Origin: Thalassobacillus devorans | GTDB taxonomy: Bacteria; Bacillota; Bacilli; Bacillales; Halobacillaceae | Assembly (NCBI RefSeq): GCF_900176565.1 | Contig: NZ_FXEH01000004.1 | Location: 1 to 64,000, forward strand | Reading direction: 5' to 3' | DNA: 64,000 nucleotides | Part shown: in pieces, positions 8,652 through 17,646 of the stretch | Position numbering within the stretch: position 1 is the stretch's first letter | How the letters are laid out: each line of letters opens with the position of its first letter | Position numbers and translations under genes: made by a program | The notes under the pieces: generated by a model | What the model saw: the letters and a program-made list of their open reading frames with translations, nothing else | The model's database searches: none | What the model was told of the DNA's origin: nothing

Positions 8652-9935
8652 TCAGCCCTCCGATTTCTCCGGTGATTGAATTTCTTCAATCGGCAAAAGT
8701 TGTTCTCCGAACGTATAAATTAGCAATCCCATTGCTGCTATTCCGATGCTTACCATCCATTCATTAAAAGTAGGGAAGTAGTCACCGGCAGGGAACCCTT
8801 CGAACAATGGGACAATTTGTGCAGGTACGACGATGTTGAAGCTTACACCGATGATGCCGATGACGATGAGGATGGCGGCAGTCAGCAAGGCGTTGACGTT
8901 TTTACTCGTTTTCTTATAGAAGACTAAAAATGTGGGAATAGCCGCTCCAAGGAACATTTGCACTCCCCAGAAGGACCAGCTGTAGGCGCTTCCCATCATC
9001 GTGCCAAGCCCTTCGAGATGGTGATGTTCCAATCCATAAACACCGACGAGGTATTCATAGAATTGGAGACCAAGGTCGATGAATAGAAATGCAACCATCA
9101 TCTTCGCAAGGGAAACGACCATGCCGTGGTCGATTTTTTGTCTGGTTGCTTTTTTCTTAATGATGTACATGGCAAGTAACAGGGCGGTCCCTGAAACCAT
9201 AGCCGAGACGACGAAGATGACAGGGAAGAGACCAGTGTTCCATGATGGACGTGCCTGCACAACGGCAAAAATGGTACCAGTACCGCCATGGACACCTAAA
9301 ATCGCAAGTGGTATCCCGATGGTTCCGAGTATCTTCATCCACTTATGGTCGCGTTTCTTTGTACTTTCATTGATGGGGCTGTTTTTGAATGTGAGCCACT
9401 TGGCGATTTTTCCTTTTAAAGAAGGCGTTCCAGCTAACCGAACGAGATCTTCCCGCATGGCAATATATAATTCTGTCGTGAGCAGGGCGATGTAGACGAG
9501 ATAAAAGTGGACCTCCCATGCCAGCGGACTGGTAACATTCCAATAAATGATGGCGTTCAACATCCGTTCCGGCCTGCCGAGGTCCATCAATACAAAGGTC
9601 AAAGCGACAATCATACAGACAATGGCAGTAAATAGGGCCATCCTTCCGATCCGCTCATATTCCATCATGCCGAATACATAGATCAATGTAGACAATAGGA
9701 AGGACCCTGCACTCAAGCCGACAAAAAAGATATAAAAGGCAATCCAGGCTCCCCAGGGGGTGATCGATGATAAATTGGTGACCGGAAGCCCCTGGACGAG
9801 ACGCTCAACGATGAAATAACCGCCAGCGAAGAACAATAACAATAAAAATCCTATCCATAGCTTAAAACGTTTGCTTTGTTTTTCTTTGACTTTAACCTTC
9901 GGCGCAGCTACTGCAGTAGTTGCCATAGGTTCCAC
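8652..9935 (-). CDS. NrfD/PsrC-type membrane subunit of molybdoenzyme
   Basis: This integral membrane protein anchors the reductase and passes electrons from menaquinol to the Fe-S subunit. The 427-aa sequence has a basic cytoplasmic N terminus and about ten hydrophobic helices, with the family features TPWGAWIAFYIFFVGLSAG at about residues 60-78 and LDLGRP-type segment (MDLGRPERM) near 118-126. It lies between the Fe-S and catalytic genes with gaps of two to three bases, so expression is tightly coupled. The NrfD family is clear; assignment to a substrate is not. Confidence 0.88.
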   Translation of the reverse strand: MEPMATTAVAAPKVKVKEKQSKRFKLWIGFLLLLFFAGGYFIVERLVQGLPVTNLSSITPWGAWIAFYIFFVGLSAGSFLLSTLIYVFGMMEYERIGRMALFTAIVCMIVALTFVLMDLGRPERMLNAIIYWNVTSPLAWEVHFYLVYIALLTTELYIAMREDLVRLAGTPSLKGKIAKWLTFKNSPINESTKKRDHKWMKILGTIGIPLAILGVHGGTGTIFAVVQARPSWNTGLFPVIFVVSAMVSGTALLLAMYIIKKKATRQKIDHGMVVSLAKMMVAFLFIDLGLQFYEYLVGVYGLEHHHLEGLGTMMGSAYSWSFWGVQMFLGAAIPTFLVFYKKTSKNVNALLTAAILIVIGIIGVSFNIVVPAQIVPLFEGFPAGDYFPTFNEWMVSIGIAAMGLLIYTFGEQLLPIEEIQSPEKSEG

Positions 9936-9938
9936 CTC

Positions 9939-10850
9939 CTATTTTAGATAGATGACATTCGGTCCGTTGCCTAGATCACTCTTCAGGCGGAAGGCGCGCG
10001 GACTTTTAGATAGCTTGGATACGGTACTGTTCGGGTCGTTCAAATCTCCGAAAAATCTGGCATCGCCGACACAAGTTTCTACACAAGCCGGCTCTTCGCC
10101 ACGTTCCAGACGGTGCAGACAGAAGTTGCACTTCCTTACGGTGCCAATTGGTGTTTTGCCTGGCTTTCTTTCCCCGCGTTCAATCCCATATTCCGGACTG
10201 GTTACATCGTTATAGCCAAGCATTTCATCTTCGTAGCTTTCACCGAAATCAAACGATCTCGCACCGTAAGGACAGGCAACGATACAATAACGACAGCCGA
10301 TACAGCGGTCATTATCAATGGTTACGATGCCATTATCCAGTTTGAATGTCGCCCTGGTCGGGCAGACCTGCACGCAGGAAGGCTTTTCGCACTGCATACA
10401 TGGGCGCGGTAAATTCACTTTGGCGACATTCGGAAAATCACCGATTTCCTGTTCCAGGACAACATTATAGGAGATCCCGGGTGGAGTACGATTTTCCGCC
10501 TTACAGGAAACCGTACAGGTATCACATCCGACGCATTTCCGTAAATCGATGACCATGCCCCATTTGACGCCGTCTGTCGCCGTACTGTCATCATCGGCAC
10601 CAGAAGCAAAGTCCTGTCCGACTTCCTCCCCGAACTCCCGCATCAGTTTGGAATGGTATTTCTTATGGAAGTCTTTGATATTCAACTTCCCGTTGATTAC
10701 CTTTCTGGCATCATCCGCCATATTGAAACTCAGCTTTGTATCGAAGGGAGATGCCTCCATCTCTTTCTCTACATCTGGCAACGCTGTATCAAGCAAGTTG
10801 TTCCAGTCTTTTTCTGTCATGTTTTTACTTCCAAGCATGTTACTAAGCAT
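9939..10850 (-). CDS. Four-cluster ferredoxin subunit of molybdoenzyme
   Basis: This is the electron-transfer subunit between the NrfD-type membrane protein and the molybdopterin subunit. Sixteen cysteines form four [4Fe-4S] groups: CVGCDTCTVSC, CMQCEKPSCVQVC, CIGCRYCIVAC and CNFC with CVETC further on. Before them is an unusual N-terminal extension of about 100 residues, rich in charged residues and without cysteine, which ordinary DmsB/TtrB subunits lack. I chose the ATG at 10850, seven bases after AGAGGTG; the GTG nine bases upstream lies in that ribosome binding site. It is the first gene of the operon, 26 nt after the predicted start of transcription. Confidence 0.88.
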   Translation of the reverse strand: MLSNMLGSKNMTEKDWNNLLDTALPDVEKEMEASPFDTKLSFNMADDARKVINGKLNIKDFHKKYHSKLMREFGEEVGQDFASGADDDSTATDGVKWGMVIDLRKCVGCDTCTVSCKAENRTPPGISYNVVLEQEIGDFPNVAKVNLPRPCMQCEKPSCVQVCPTRATFKLDNGIVTIDNDRCIGCRYCIVACPYGARSFDFGESYEDEMLGYNDVTSPEYGIERGERKPGKTPIGTVRKCNFCLHRLERGEEPACVETCVGDARFFGDLNDPNSTVSKLSKSPRAFRLKSDLGNGPNVIYLK

Positions 10851-10882
10851 TGATTTCACCTCTCATCCTTGTCGTTAACTTT

Positions 10883-10926
10883 ATTGTAGAGAGAGGGTGG
10901 GAGACTCAACTGTGACAAATGTCACG
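10883..10926 (-). promoter_or_regulatory. FNR/CRP-type box and -10 of the molybdoenzyme operon
   Basis: TGTGACAAATGTCACG at 10911-10926 matches the FNR/CRP palindrome TGTGA-N6-TCACA in nine of ten fixed positions. Read toward the operon, a TACAAT -10 hexamer lies at 10888-10883. This places the centre of the box about 41.5 to 42.5 bases before the predicted start near 10876, the class II activation geometry. There is no good -35 hexamer. Anaerobic activation by an Fnr homologue is inferred. Confidence 0.75.
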
Positions 10927-10985
10927 AAAAATGACGTCTTCATATCTTCTTTATAAGTTAGCCACGAAGTAGTCAAAAATGGACA

Positions 10986-11019
10986 CAAAAAAACTGCCAT
11001 GAAAATTTCATGACAGTTT
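10986..11019 (-). terminator. Intrinsic terminator after nitronate monooxygenase gene
   Basis: AAACTG-C-CATGAAA and TTTCATG-A-CAGTTT pair; read on the minus strand the stem is followed by a T run. It ends the minus-strand gene at 11024-12085 and insulates the FNR-type promoter beyond it. Confidence 0.75.
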
Positions 11020-11023
11020 CCCC

Positions 11024-12085
11024 TTATTCACATAGTCCTTTTATTTCGTTGACCATGCGTTCGATTATTTGACCCGCAGGGACTTCACGGCTGAGGGTGG
11101 CGTTCTGGCCTGCCCAGAGGGACATGTAGTCGGGTTTGTTTTGTTCTGCTGCTGCCTTTCGCAATGTTTTGGTTAACGTGTTCATGATGGGATAAGGCGG
11201 CAATTGATGCTCATGATGGCGCAAATGGCGAATGAAGGCATTTTCAATTCCTCGTGCTGGTTTTCCACTGAACGAGCGGGTGAGCACCGTATCATCACCG
11301 TCGCTTTCGAGAATTGCTTGTTTATGAAGCGGTTTTGCACCGCTTTCTGGTGAGGTCAGAAAAGCGGTACCCATTTGCACTCCCTGAGCGCCAAGCTTAG
11401 TCGCAGCGACAAAGCCACGCGCGTCCATAATACCACCGGCAGCGATGACTGGAATAGATACCCGGGCTGCCATTCTTTGAACAAGCGACATGATACCTAC
11501 CGCTCCCTGCTCAAAGGAAGCAGCGAATGTTCCACGATGACCGCCGGCTTCACTGCCCTGTGCAACGACAAGATCAATTCCGGCATCTTCATTGATGATT
11601 GCTTCTATGACTGTAGTCGCTGTACCGATCAGGCGAATCTGATGGTTTTTTAAATGACTAATCACTTTTTCGGATGGTACTCCAAAAGTAAAACTGCAAA
11701 CGGGAACTTTTTCTTTTATAATGATGTCCAGCTGCTTTTGAAAAGTAGAGGAGGAATGCGATACCTCCTCGGTCGGTTCTATTTGTAATTCCTCATGAAA
11801 AGGCTGCAACAAGTCATTGGCGAACGAGATATCTGCTTCAGATCCTGTGCTTTCTTCCGGTACGAACACGTTGACACCGAACGGCTTATCTGTCCGCTTT
11901 TTTGTCTCCCGGATAGCTGTCTGTAAATCCTTTGGGGTCATATAACCGGCTCCGATTGTTCCTAACCCTCCGGCATTAGATACTGCGGCGACCAGTTCCG
12001 GCGTAGTGACGCCCCCTGCCATGCCTGCTTGTATAATAGGGAATTCAATCGTAAGCAGGGAGGTCACTTCATTGTGCTGCCACAT
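11024..12085 (-). CDS. Nitronate monooxygenase (2-nitropropane dioxygenase family)
   Basis: The family are FMN-dependent TIM-barrel enzymes that oxidise alkyl nitronates such as propionate 3-nitronate. Visible features are FPIIQAGMAGGVTTPELVAAVSNAGGLG near the N terminus (in two overlapping family blocks), AQGSEAGGHRG at about residues 183-193, and the FMN-phosphate loop IPVIAAGGIMDARG. The last matches the class's typical pattern. Length 353 aa is normal. The ATG at 12085 follows AGGAGG with suitable spacing. It stands alone with a terminator behind it. A related FMN enzyme such as enoyl-ACP reductase FabK is an alternative, but the HRG segment favours nitronate monooxygenase. Confidence 0.82.
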   Translation of the reverse strand: MWQHNEVTSLLTIEFPIIQAGMAGGVTTPELVAAVSNAGGLGTIGAGYMTPKDLQTAIRETKKRTDKPFGVNVFVPEESTGSEADISFANDLLQPFHEELQIEPTEEVSHSSSTFQKQLDIIIKEKVPVCSFTFGVPSEKVISHLKNHQIRLIGTATTVIEAIINEDAGIDLVVAQGSEAGGHRGTFAASFEQGAVGIMSLVQRMAARVSIPVIAAGGIMDARGFVAATKLGAQGVQMGTAFLTSPESGAKPLHKQAILESDGDDTVLTRSFSGKPARGIENAFIRHLRHHEHQLPPYPIMNTLTKTLRKAAAEQNKPDYMSLWAGQNATLSREVPAGQIIERMVNEIKGLCE

Positions 12086-12097
12086 CCAATCATCCTC

Positions 12098-13489
12098 CTA
12101 CTTAGTGGAAGTTTTTTTAGGAAGCTGTACGATCATTTTTGTACCTTTTCCTTCTGTGCTTTGGGCATTTATTTGACCATGATGGGCCTGAACGAGTGCT
12201 TTCACGATTGCCAGGCCGATTCCAGCTCCTCCTGTTTTGCGGGCCCGTGATTTTTCTGCACGGTAGAAGCGGTCGAATATATGCGGTAAGTCTTCCGCAG
12301 CGATGCCGATTCCATCGTCGGTTACCGTAATAAAGACATTTTCTGCCGTTTCATTTGCCTGAATCCGGATTGTTCCTTTTTCCGGAGTATAACGGATAGC
12401 GTTTGATACAAGGTTCAACATGATTTGCCAGACCCTGTCTTTATCGCCTTCAAAATAAATCGGTTCCTCCGGGAGGGTCAAATCGAGCTGAAGATCTTTT
12501 TGTTTGGCCGCGACATAGAAGTGCTCTTTAATATGGGTGAGTGTTTGGTTCGTATTCACTTCTTCCACATTCAAATGGATATCAGGGTTTTCTGCTTCCA
12601 TCAGTTCCTCGAGGTCATTGACCATTCGTACCAGTCGCATCAGCTCTTTATGGCTGTTTGCCAGGCGTTCCTGGGTCGGCTGCCAGATGCCATCCTGAAA
12701 GGCTTCGATTTGTGTTTTTAAAATTGTAATGGGCGTGCGGAGTTCGTGGGCGATATCCGCTGTGAATTGTTTGCGCAGCATCTGCTGGCTGTTAAGGCGT
12801 TCCGCGAGCTGGTTATAGGCATCCGCTACCTGCTGGATTTCGTCTGTCAGTTTACTGTTCGTAACACGTACGGTCGTATCATTGTTGCTTAACGCCTGGA
12901 CTGCATCCTTTACCCGGCGCAAACCTGAAGTCAGCTGGTTACTGAATAAAAAGCTGAGCCCGATCGATAACCCGAAAATTCCAAGGGCTGAGACAGCAAT
13001 GTATTTATCGATTTTAGCCTGGAACTGAAATTCACCTTTCTCATAGCCACGATGATAATTGACTTCCATCGTGCCGATGTTTTCGCCGTCATAAGTCAGT
13101 TCCCGCGTCTCCTGAGTGTAATCCATATCTTTATAATTCGGTGCTTCCCCATGCTGATCCTCTTTCATTTTGGCTATTTCCTTTACGAGGTCTGTAGAAT
13201 CAAGCACCAGATTCCCGCTGCTGTCATAGATTCGATAAAATAAGCTTTCTGTCATCGCCTGATAGGGAAGCATCGCATCAATACTGTCTCCTGTTATCTT
13301 ACCATCACGTTGGTGTTCCTTTTGAAGGAATGTGACGACCCGGTCCACTTCTGCTTCTCGTTTATCATCCAGGTAATCACTGAAACAGTCTTCAAAAGCA
13401 TATTTAAAAGCTCCGCTGATAAAAACAACACCAATCAAAGAAATAGCAATGAAGGCAATCAAGGTTCTGGCACGCAGTGTTCGGAACAT
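12098..13489 (-). CDS. Membrane sensor histidine kinase (HAMP, HisKA, HATPase)
   Basis: This 463-aa kinase has a membrane helix at about residues 9-27, an extracytoplasmic sensor of roughly 135 residues, a second helix near 165-185, a HAMP linker, then the H box FTADIAHELRTPITIL. The N box is NLVSNAIRYTP, and the G boxes are DDGIGI and GGAGIGLAIV. It overlaps the response-regulator gene upstream by TGATG, so the pair is co-translated. The sensed signal is unknown; the architecture is that of BaeS/PhoR-like kinases often tied to envelope stress. Confidence 0.92.
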   Translation of the reverse strand: MFRTLRARTLIAFIAISLIGVVFISGAFKYAFEDCFSDYLDDKREAEVDRVVTFLQKEHQRDGKITGDSIDAMLPYQAMTESLFYRIYDSSGNLVLDSTDLVKEIAKMKEDQHGEAPNYKDMDYTQETRELTYDGENIGTMEVNYHRGYEKGEFQFQAKIDKYIAVSALGIFGLSIGLSFLFSNQLTSGLRRVKDAVQALSNNDTTVRVTNSKLTDEIQQVADAYNQLAERLNSQQMLRKQFTADIAHELRTPITILKTQIEAFQDGIWQPTQERLANSHKELMRLVRMVNDLEELMEAENPDIHLNVEEVNTNQTLTHIKEHFYVAAKQKDLQLDLTLPEEPIYFEGDKDRVWQIMLNLVSNAIRYTPEKGTIRIQANETAENVFITVTDDGIGIAAEDLPHIFDRFYRAEKSRARKTGGAGIGLAIVKALVQAHHGQINAQSTEGKGTKMIVQLPKKTSTK

Positions 13490-14178
13490 CAGCTTTCCCC
13501 TCCAAATCGATATCCTGTACCAAAAACGGTCTGGATGTACTTGGGATGTTTCGTATCTTCTTCAATCTTCTTCCGGATGTTTTTGATATGGACGTCTATG
13601 TTTCTTTCATAACCCTCAAAATAGCCGGCATCCTGGATGGTTTTCAAGAGATCCGCACGTGTGAACGCGTAGCCTGGCCGGTTAGCCATTTGAGTAATCA
13701 ATTGAAATTCAATCGGTGTCAATGAAACGGACTCATTGTTGACATATACCAGCTTCTTAGCCGGGAAAATCGTCAGCTTCCCGTTATTGAAAGATAAGGA
13801 ATCTTCCATAAAGAGATAGCCTGTTCTTTTTAAAATCGACTTCATCCGCACGATTACTTCGCGGGGGCTGAATGGTTTGACGATATAATCATCCGCTCCG
13901 ATTTCAATGCCATTGATGCGATCATTTTCCTGTCCTTTTGCCGTCAGCATCATGATTGGCACATCCGATGTTTTTCGAATCTGCTGGCAAACACTTTCGC
14001 CACTAAGGTCCGGCAGCATCAGATCGAGGATGACGAAGTGAGGGTGGACACTATGAAACATTTGCAATGCTTCTTCGCCGTTTTCGGCCAAATAGACATC
14101 ATAATTTTCTTTTTTTATATAAGCTTCTAAGACTTCGAGAATCATAGGTTCATCATCGACAATAAGCACCTTCAACAT
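13489..14178 (-). CDS. OmpR/PhoB-family response regulator
   Basis: The receiver domain carries the acidic pair DDEP at about residues 8-11, the phospho-acceptor Asp52 in ILDLMLPD and a lysine in VKPFSPRE. A C-terminal winged helix (about 130-228) of OmpR type follows, with VDVHIKNIRKKI-like recognition helix. Start is the ATG at 14178, with CAGGAG nine bases upstream; a GTG nine bases earlier abuts the site. It pairs with the kinase gene directly downstream. Confidence 0.93.
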   Translation of the reverse strand: MLKVLIVDDEPMILEVLEAYIKKENYDVYLAENGEEALQMFHSVHPHFVILDLMLPDLSGESVCQQIRKTSDVPIMMLTAKGQENDRINGIEIGADDYIVKPFSPREVIVRMKSILKRTGYLFMEDSLSFNNGKLTIFPAKKLVYVNNESVSLTPIEFQLITQMANRPGYAFTRADLLKTIQDAGYFEGYERNIDVHIKNIRKKIEEDTKHPKYIQTVFGTGYRFGGES

Positions 14179-14320
14179 TTCCAACACTCCTGTTCTAGTA
14201 CATACCTCTAGCTTACCATAGGAGGTATAAGGAAATGGGTACTAAATTATGAAAGATTTTTAGTATTTTACGTTTATACAACGGGTAGAAATGATAAGTT
14301 TCCATCGGTTTCCCCTAAGT

Positions 14321-14354
14321 AAAAAAGCTTTGCTGATTCTGTGATCAGCAAAGC
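14321..14354 (-). terminator. Intrinsic terminator after ABC-F gene
   Basis: AGCTTTGCTGAT and ATCAGCAAAGCT pair around a short loop; on the minus strand a run of six T follows. It closes the ABC-F gene. Confidence 0.85.
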
Positions 14355-14358
14355 TCTA

Positions 14359-16293
14359 TTATTCTTCGGTATGAAGTTCTTCCCATTCTTCCATTAAATG
14401 CTCCAGCTTGTTGCTCAGTTGTTCGTTCTCTGAAGTTAATTCCAGTGATTTTTCATGATCCTGGTAAATATCCGGTTCACATAAGAGTTCATCGTTGGTT
14501 TCGATGGCTGCTTCGATTTCTGCAATTTCTGTTTCGATTTCATCGATGAGCCGCTGGCGTTTACGGGCTTCCCGTTTCTGGGCTTTATCCTGATGGAAGC
14601 TCGTCTTCGTGTCTGGTGTGGTGCTGGTTTCCTGCTGGCGATCCTGGCTTTCCAGCTGCTCCAGTTCATATTCTTCCTGTTTTTTCCCTATATAATAGTC
14701 GTAATCACCGAGGAACATACGAGACTCCCCAGTGGTCATTTCAAAAATCTGTGTAGCGATTTTATTAATGAAATAACGGTCGTGGGAAACGAAAATAATC
14801 GTGCCTGGGAAGTCTACCAGTGCCGCTTCTAATACTTCTTTGCTGTCGAGATCCAGGTGGTTGGTCGGCTCATCGAGAATCAACAGGTTCGCTTCCTGCA
14901 TCATCAAATTAGCCAGGGACAGACGGGCTTTTTCGCCGCCGCTTAAAGACGAAACAGGCTTCAGCACATCTTCGCCGCTAAACAGGAAGTTTCCGAGAAT
15001 GGTGCGGATGTCTTTTTCGTTTTTCATCGGATAATCATCCCAAAGCTCATTGAGCACAGTTTTTGTTGAATGAAGCATTGTCTGTTCCTGGTCATAATAG
15101 CCGACCTGGACATTGGTTCCGATTTGGATCGTTCCCTTATGGGCTTTCAAGTCGCCGATAATGGTCTTAAGCAAAGTGGTTTTGCCGACACCGTTCGGAC
15201 CGACAAGCGCGATGCTGTCACCGCGGTTAACATCCAGGTGGACGTTTTCGAACACGTTCGTTTCACTATCCGGATAACGGAAAGCCAGGTCACGAAGGCG
15301 GAGGACGTCATTACCGCTTTGTCTGGAAACCTGGAAAGAGAACTTCGCCGATTGATTTTCATCTTTCGGTTTATCGACACGATCCATTTTTTCCAGCTGC
15401 TTTCTCCTGCTTTGTGCCCGCTTACTTGTCGTCGCCCGGACGATATTTTTCTGGATGAATTCTTCCATCCTTTTGATTTCGGCCTGCTGTTTTTCGTACT
15501 GCTTCATTTCCAGCTCGAAATCGGCTTCTTTCTTTTTCAAATAATCACTATAGTTTCCATGATATTTCTTGGAAGATTGAAAGGCGATTTCATACACCGT
15601 CTTCACGATTTTATCCAGGAAGTACCGATCGTGGGATACGATGACGACTGCACCCTGATAGCCTTGAAGGTAGTTTTCCAGCCAGCTGAGTGTATCAATG
15701 TCCAGATGGTTGGTCGGCTCGTCCAAAATCAGGACATCCGGTTTGGAAAGCAAAAGCTTCCCGAGCGCGAGCCGCGTTTTTTGCCCGCCACTTAACGTAT
15801 TGATCGGGGTAGCAAGATCGAAATCATGGAAGTTAAGACCGTTCAGTACGGCTTTAATATCGGCTTCATAATGATAGCCGCCTTCCATTTTAAATGTTTC
15901 CTGCTTACTGTCGTATTCCTTCAATAGTTGTTGGTACTCTTTTTCGTTTGCCATCAGGTCGGGGTCCGCCATCCGGCTTTCCATGGAACGAAGCTCGCTT
16001 TCCAGTTTCTTCAGATGGCTGAAGACTTTCTCCATTTCATCCCAGATCGTCCGGTCGGATTCAAGACCGGTGTTCTGGGCCAGGTAGCCAATGGAAACGT
16101 CCTTTGGCTGAAATTTCTCCCCGCCATCATGGGTCATCTCTCCCGCCATGATTTTCAGCAGGGTGGACTTCCCTGCGCCGTTACGACCGACAATGGCAAT
16201 CCGGTCATTCGTTTGTACTTCTATTTTAATATTCGATAGAATGAGTTCAGCACCGAATCGTTTTTCAATCTGGTTCATCTGCATCAGAATCAT
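14359..16293 (-). CDS. ydiF: ABC-F family ATPase (YdiF-like)
   Basis: ABC-F proteins are soluble ATPases that act on the ribosome. This 644-aa protein has two nucleotide-binding domains with Walker A loops GRNGAGKST and GPNGVGKTT, signatures LSGGQKTRL and LSGGEKARL, and two LILDEPTNHLD Walker B segments, joined by the charged interdomain linker. A coiled-coil C-terminal extension (about residues 545-644) is present. There are no membrane segments. ydiF directly follows gcp (tsaD) in B. subtilis, and here moaC-rex lies divergently next to it as in that genome, supporting the name. Start ATG 16293 follows GAGGTGA by six bases. Confidence 0.9.
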   Translation of the reverse strand: MILMQMNQIEKRFGAELILSNIKIEVQTNDRIAIVGRNGAGKSTLLKIMAGEMTHDGGEKFQPKDVSIGYLAQNTGLESDRTIWDEMEKVFSHLKKLESELRSMESRMADPDLMANEKEYQQLLKEYDSKQETFKMEGGYHYEADIKAVLNGLNFHDFDLATPINTLSGGQKTRLALGKLLLSKPDVLILDEPTNHLDIDTLSWLENYLQGYQGAVVIVSHDRYFLDKIVKTVYEIAFQSSKKYHGNYSDYLKKKEADFELEMKQYEKQQAEIKRMEEFIQKNIVRATTSKRAQSRRKQLEKMDRVDKPKDENQSAKFSFQVSRQSGNDVLRLRDLAFRYPDSETNVFENVHLDVNRGDSIALVGPNGVGKTTLLKTIIGDLKAHKGTIQIGTNVQVGYYDQEQTMLHSTKTVLNELWDDYPMKNEKDIRTILGNFLFSGEDVLKPVSSLSGGEKARLSLANLMMQEANLLILDEPTNHLDLDSKEVLEAALVDFPGTIIFVSHDRYFINKIATQIFEMTTGESRMFLGDYDYYIGKKQEEYELEQLESQDRQQETSTTPDTKTSFHQDKAQKREARKRQRLIDEIETEIAEIEAAIETNDELLCEPDIYQDHEKSLELTSENEQLSNKLEHLMEEWEELHTEE

Positions 16294-16361
16294 GTCTGTT
16301 CACCTCAATGAGTCAAGTGTATCTCACATCAAAGCTGGCAGGCAAGAAGCATGATGGCAGA

Positions 16362-16404
16362 TTGTGAAAAACTTAACGACTATCTTTTGCATTTTTGGTA
16401 AAAT
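16362..16404 (+). promoter_or_regulatory. Promoter of moaC-rex with a Rex-like operator
   Basis: TGGTAAAAT at 16396-16404 is an extended -10 element. Upstream, at 16362-16379, lies TTGTGAA-AAAC-TTAACGA, close to the Rex operator TTGTGAA-N4-TTCACAA: the left arm is perfect and the right arm matches five of seven. It sits where the -35 region would be, so Rex may repress its own operon when NADH is low. The operator call is inferred. Confidence 0.42.
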
Positions 16405-16457
16405 ACAAGTAATGTAAATACACATAATAGAATTTCTGCTTCAAGGGAGGCTTTACT

Positions 16458-16952
16458 TTGACAGAGTTCACTCATTTCAATGAGCAGGGAAGGGCAAGGA
16501 TGGTCGATATCTCGGAAAAGGATGTCACCACACGAACAGCGACTGCTGTTTCCAGTGTCCAGGTAAACCATGAAATATATCAGAAGATCACCAATAAAGA
16601 AATCGCCAAAGGGGACGTGCTGTCGGTTGCTCAGGTTGCCGGTATCATGGCAGCTAAAAAGACACCCGACTGGATCCCGATGTGCCACCCATTACAGTTG
16701 AAGGGTGTCGACGTCAATTTCGAATGGAAGCAAGAAAGGGAAGATACCTACCATTTGATGATTGATGCTTCAGTCAAAACGAAGGGAAGCACCGGTGTAG
16801 AAATGGAAGCGCTCACGGCAGCTTCAGCGACTGCGCTTACCGTTTATGATATGTGCAAAGCCGTTGATAAAGGAATGGTCATTGGACCTACTTATTTAAT
16901 GGAGAAAAAAGGCGGGAAAAGCGGGGACTTCTATAGAGAAAGCAAGGAGTGA
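16458..16952 (+). CDS. moaC: Cyclic pyranopterin monophosphate synthase MoaC
   Basis: MoaC acts with MoaA in the first step of molybdenum cofactor synthesis, converting GTP to cyclic pyranopterin monophosphate. The 164-aa protein has ARMVDISEK near the start, [14 protein letters not shown] at about residues 73-86 and [19 protein letters not shown] at about 116-134, all MoaC blocks. The start is a TTG at 16458 preceded by GGGAGG at good spacing. Its stop overlaps the rex leader, as in B. subtilis ydiG-ydiH. The window's molybdoenzyme would need this cofactor. Confidence 0.93.
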   Translation: MTEFTHFNEQGRARMVDISEKDVTTRTATAVSSVQVNHEIYQKITNKEIAKGDVLSVAQVAGIMAAKKTPDWIPMCHPLQLKGVDVNFEWKQEREDTYHLMIDASVKTKGSTGVEMEALTAASATALTVYDMCKAVDKGMVIGPTYLMEKKGGKSGDFYRESKE

Positions 16953-16957
16953 AAGAT

Positions 16958-17617
16958 ATGGATATCGAGCAACATAAAATACCACAAGCGACAGCGAAGC
17001 GGCTGCCATTATATTATCGATTCATTAATAATCTGCACAGCCAGGGGAAACAGCGTGTATCCTCCAAGGAGCTCAGTGAGGCGGTCAAGGTAGATTCTGC
17101 AACCATCCGTCGCGATTTTTCTTATTTTGGAGCCCTTGGTAAAAAAGGTTATGGCTATAATGTCGAATACTTGCTTTCCTTTTTCAGAAAAACGCTCGAT
17201 CAGGATGAAATCACGAAAGTAGCCTTGATCGGTGTCGGTAATCTTGGTACCGCGTTTTTACATTATAACTTCATGAAAAACAATAATACTAAAATCGAGT
17301 ATGCATTCGACTCTAATGCGGATAAAGTAGGAACGGAAATCGGCGGGGTTCCTGTGAAGCATATCGATGAACTCGAAGATATGGTAAAAGGCGATATCAC
17401 TGCAGCGATACTTACCGTTCCGTCTGCAGCGGCCCAGGGTATTACGGACCGGCTTGTCCAATCGGGAGTTTCCGGAATTTTGAATTTCACCCCGGCCAGG
17501 ATTACGGTGCCGGAACATATCCGGGTCCACCATATCGATTTGTCGATCGAACTTCAAGCGCTGGTGTATTTCCTGAAGCACTATCCGCTTGAAGCGGGCG
17601 AGGAACAAGAAGAATAA
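16958..17617 (+). CDS. rex: Redox-sensing transcriptional repressor Rex
   Basis: Rex represses fermentation and anaerobic respiration genes and leaves DNA when NADH binds. A winged-helix DNA-binding domain (about residues 1-75, with [26 protein letters not shown] family block in part) precedes a Rossmann domain with [10 protein letters not shown]. Length is 219 aa from the ATG at 16958, eight bases after AAGGAG; a GTG at 16949 lies in that site. It is the second gene of the moaC-rex operon and is followed by a terminator. Confidence 0.95.
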   Translation: MDIEQHKIPQATAKRLPLYYRFINNLHSQGKQRVSSKELSEAVKVDSATIRRDFSYFGALGKKGYGYNVEYLLSFFRKTLDQDEITKVALIGVGNLGTAFLHYNFMKNNNTKIEYAFDSNADKVGTEIGGVPVKHIDELEDMVKGDITAAILTVPSAAAQGITDRLVQSGVSGILNFTPARITVPEHIRVHHIDLSIELQALVYFLKHYPLEAGEEQEE

Positions 17618-17646
17618 AAGGATGACCACCACGGTCGTCCTTTTTT
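17618..17646 (+). terminator. Intrinsic terminator after rex
   Basis: AAGGATGACC and GGTCGTCCTT pair around a 5-nt loop and are followed by six T, immediately after the rex stop codon. Confidence 0.85.

Noticed and set aside
15070..15795. 241-codon plus-strand frame opposite the ABC-F gene
   Set aside because: Antisense shadow of a conserved ATPase; composition and lack of motifs do not support a gene.
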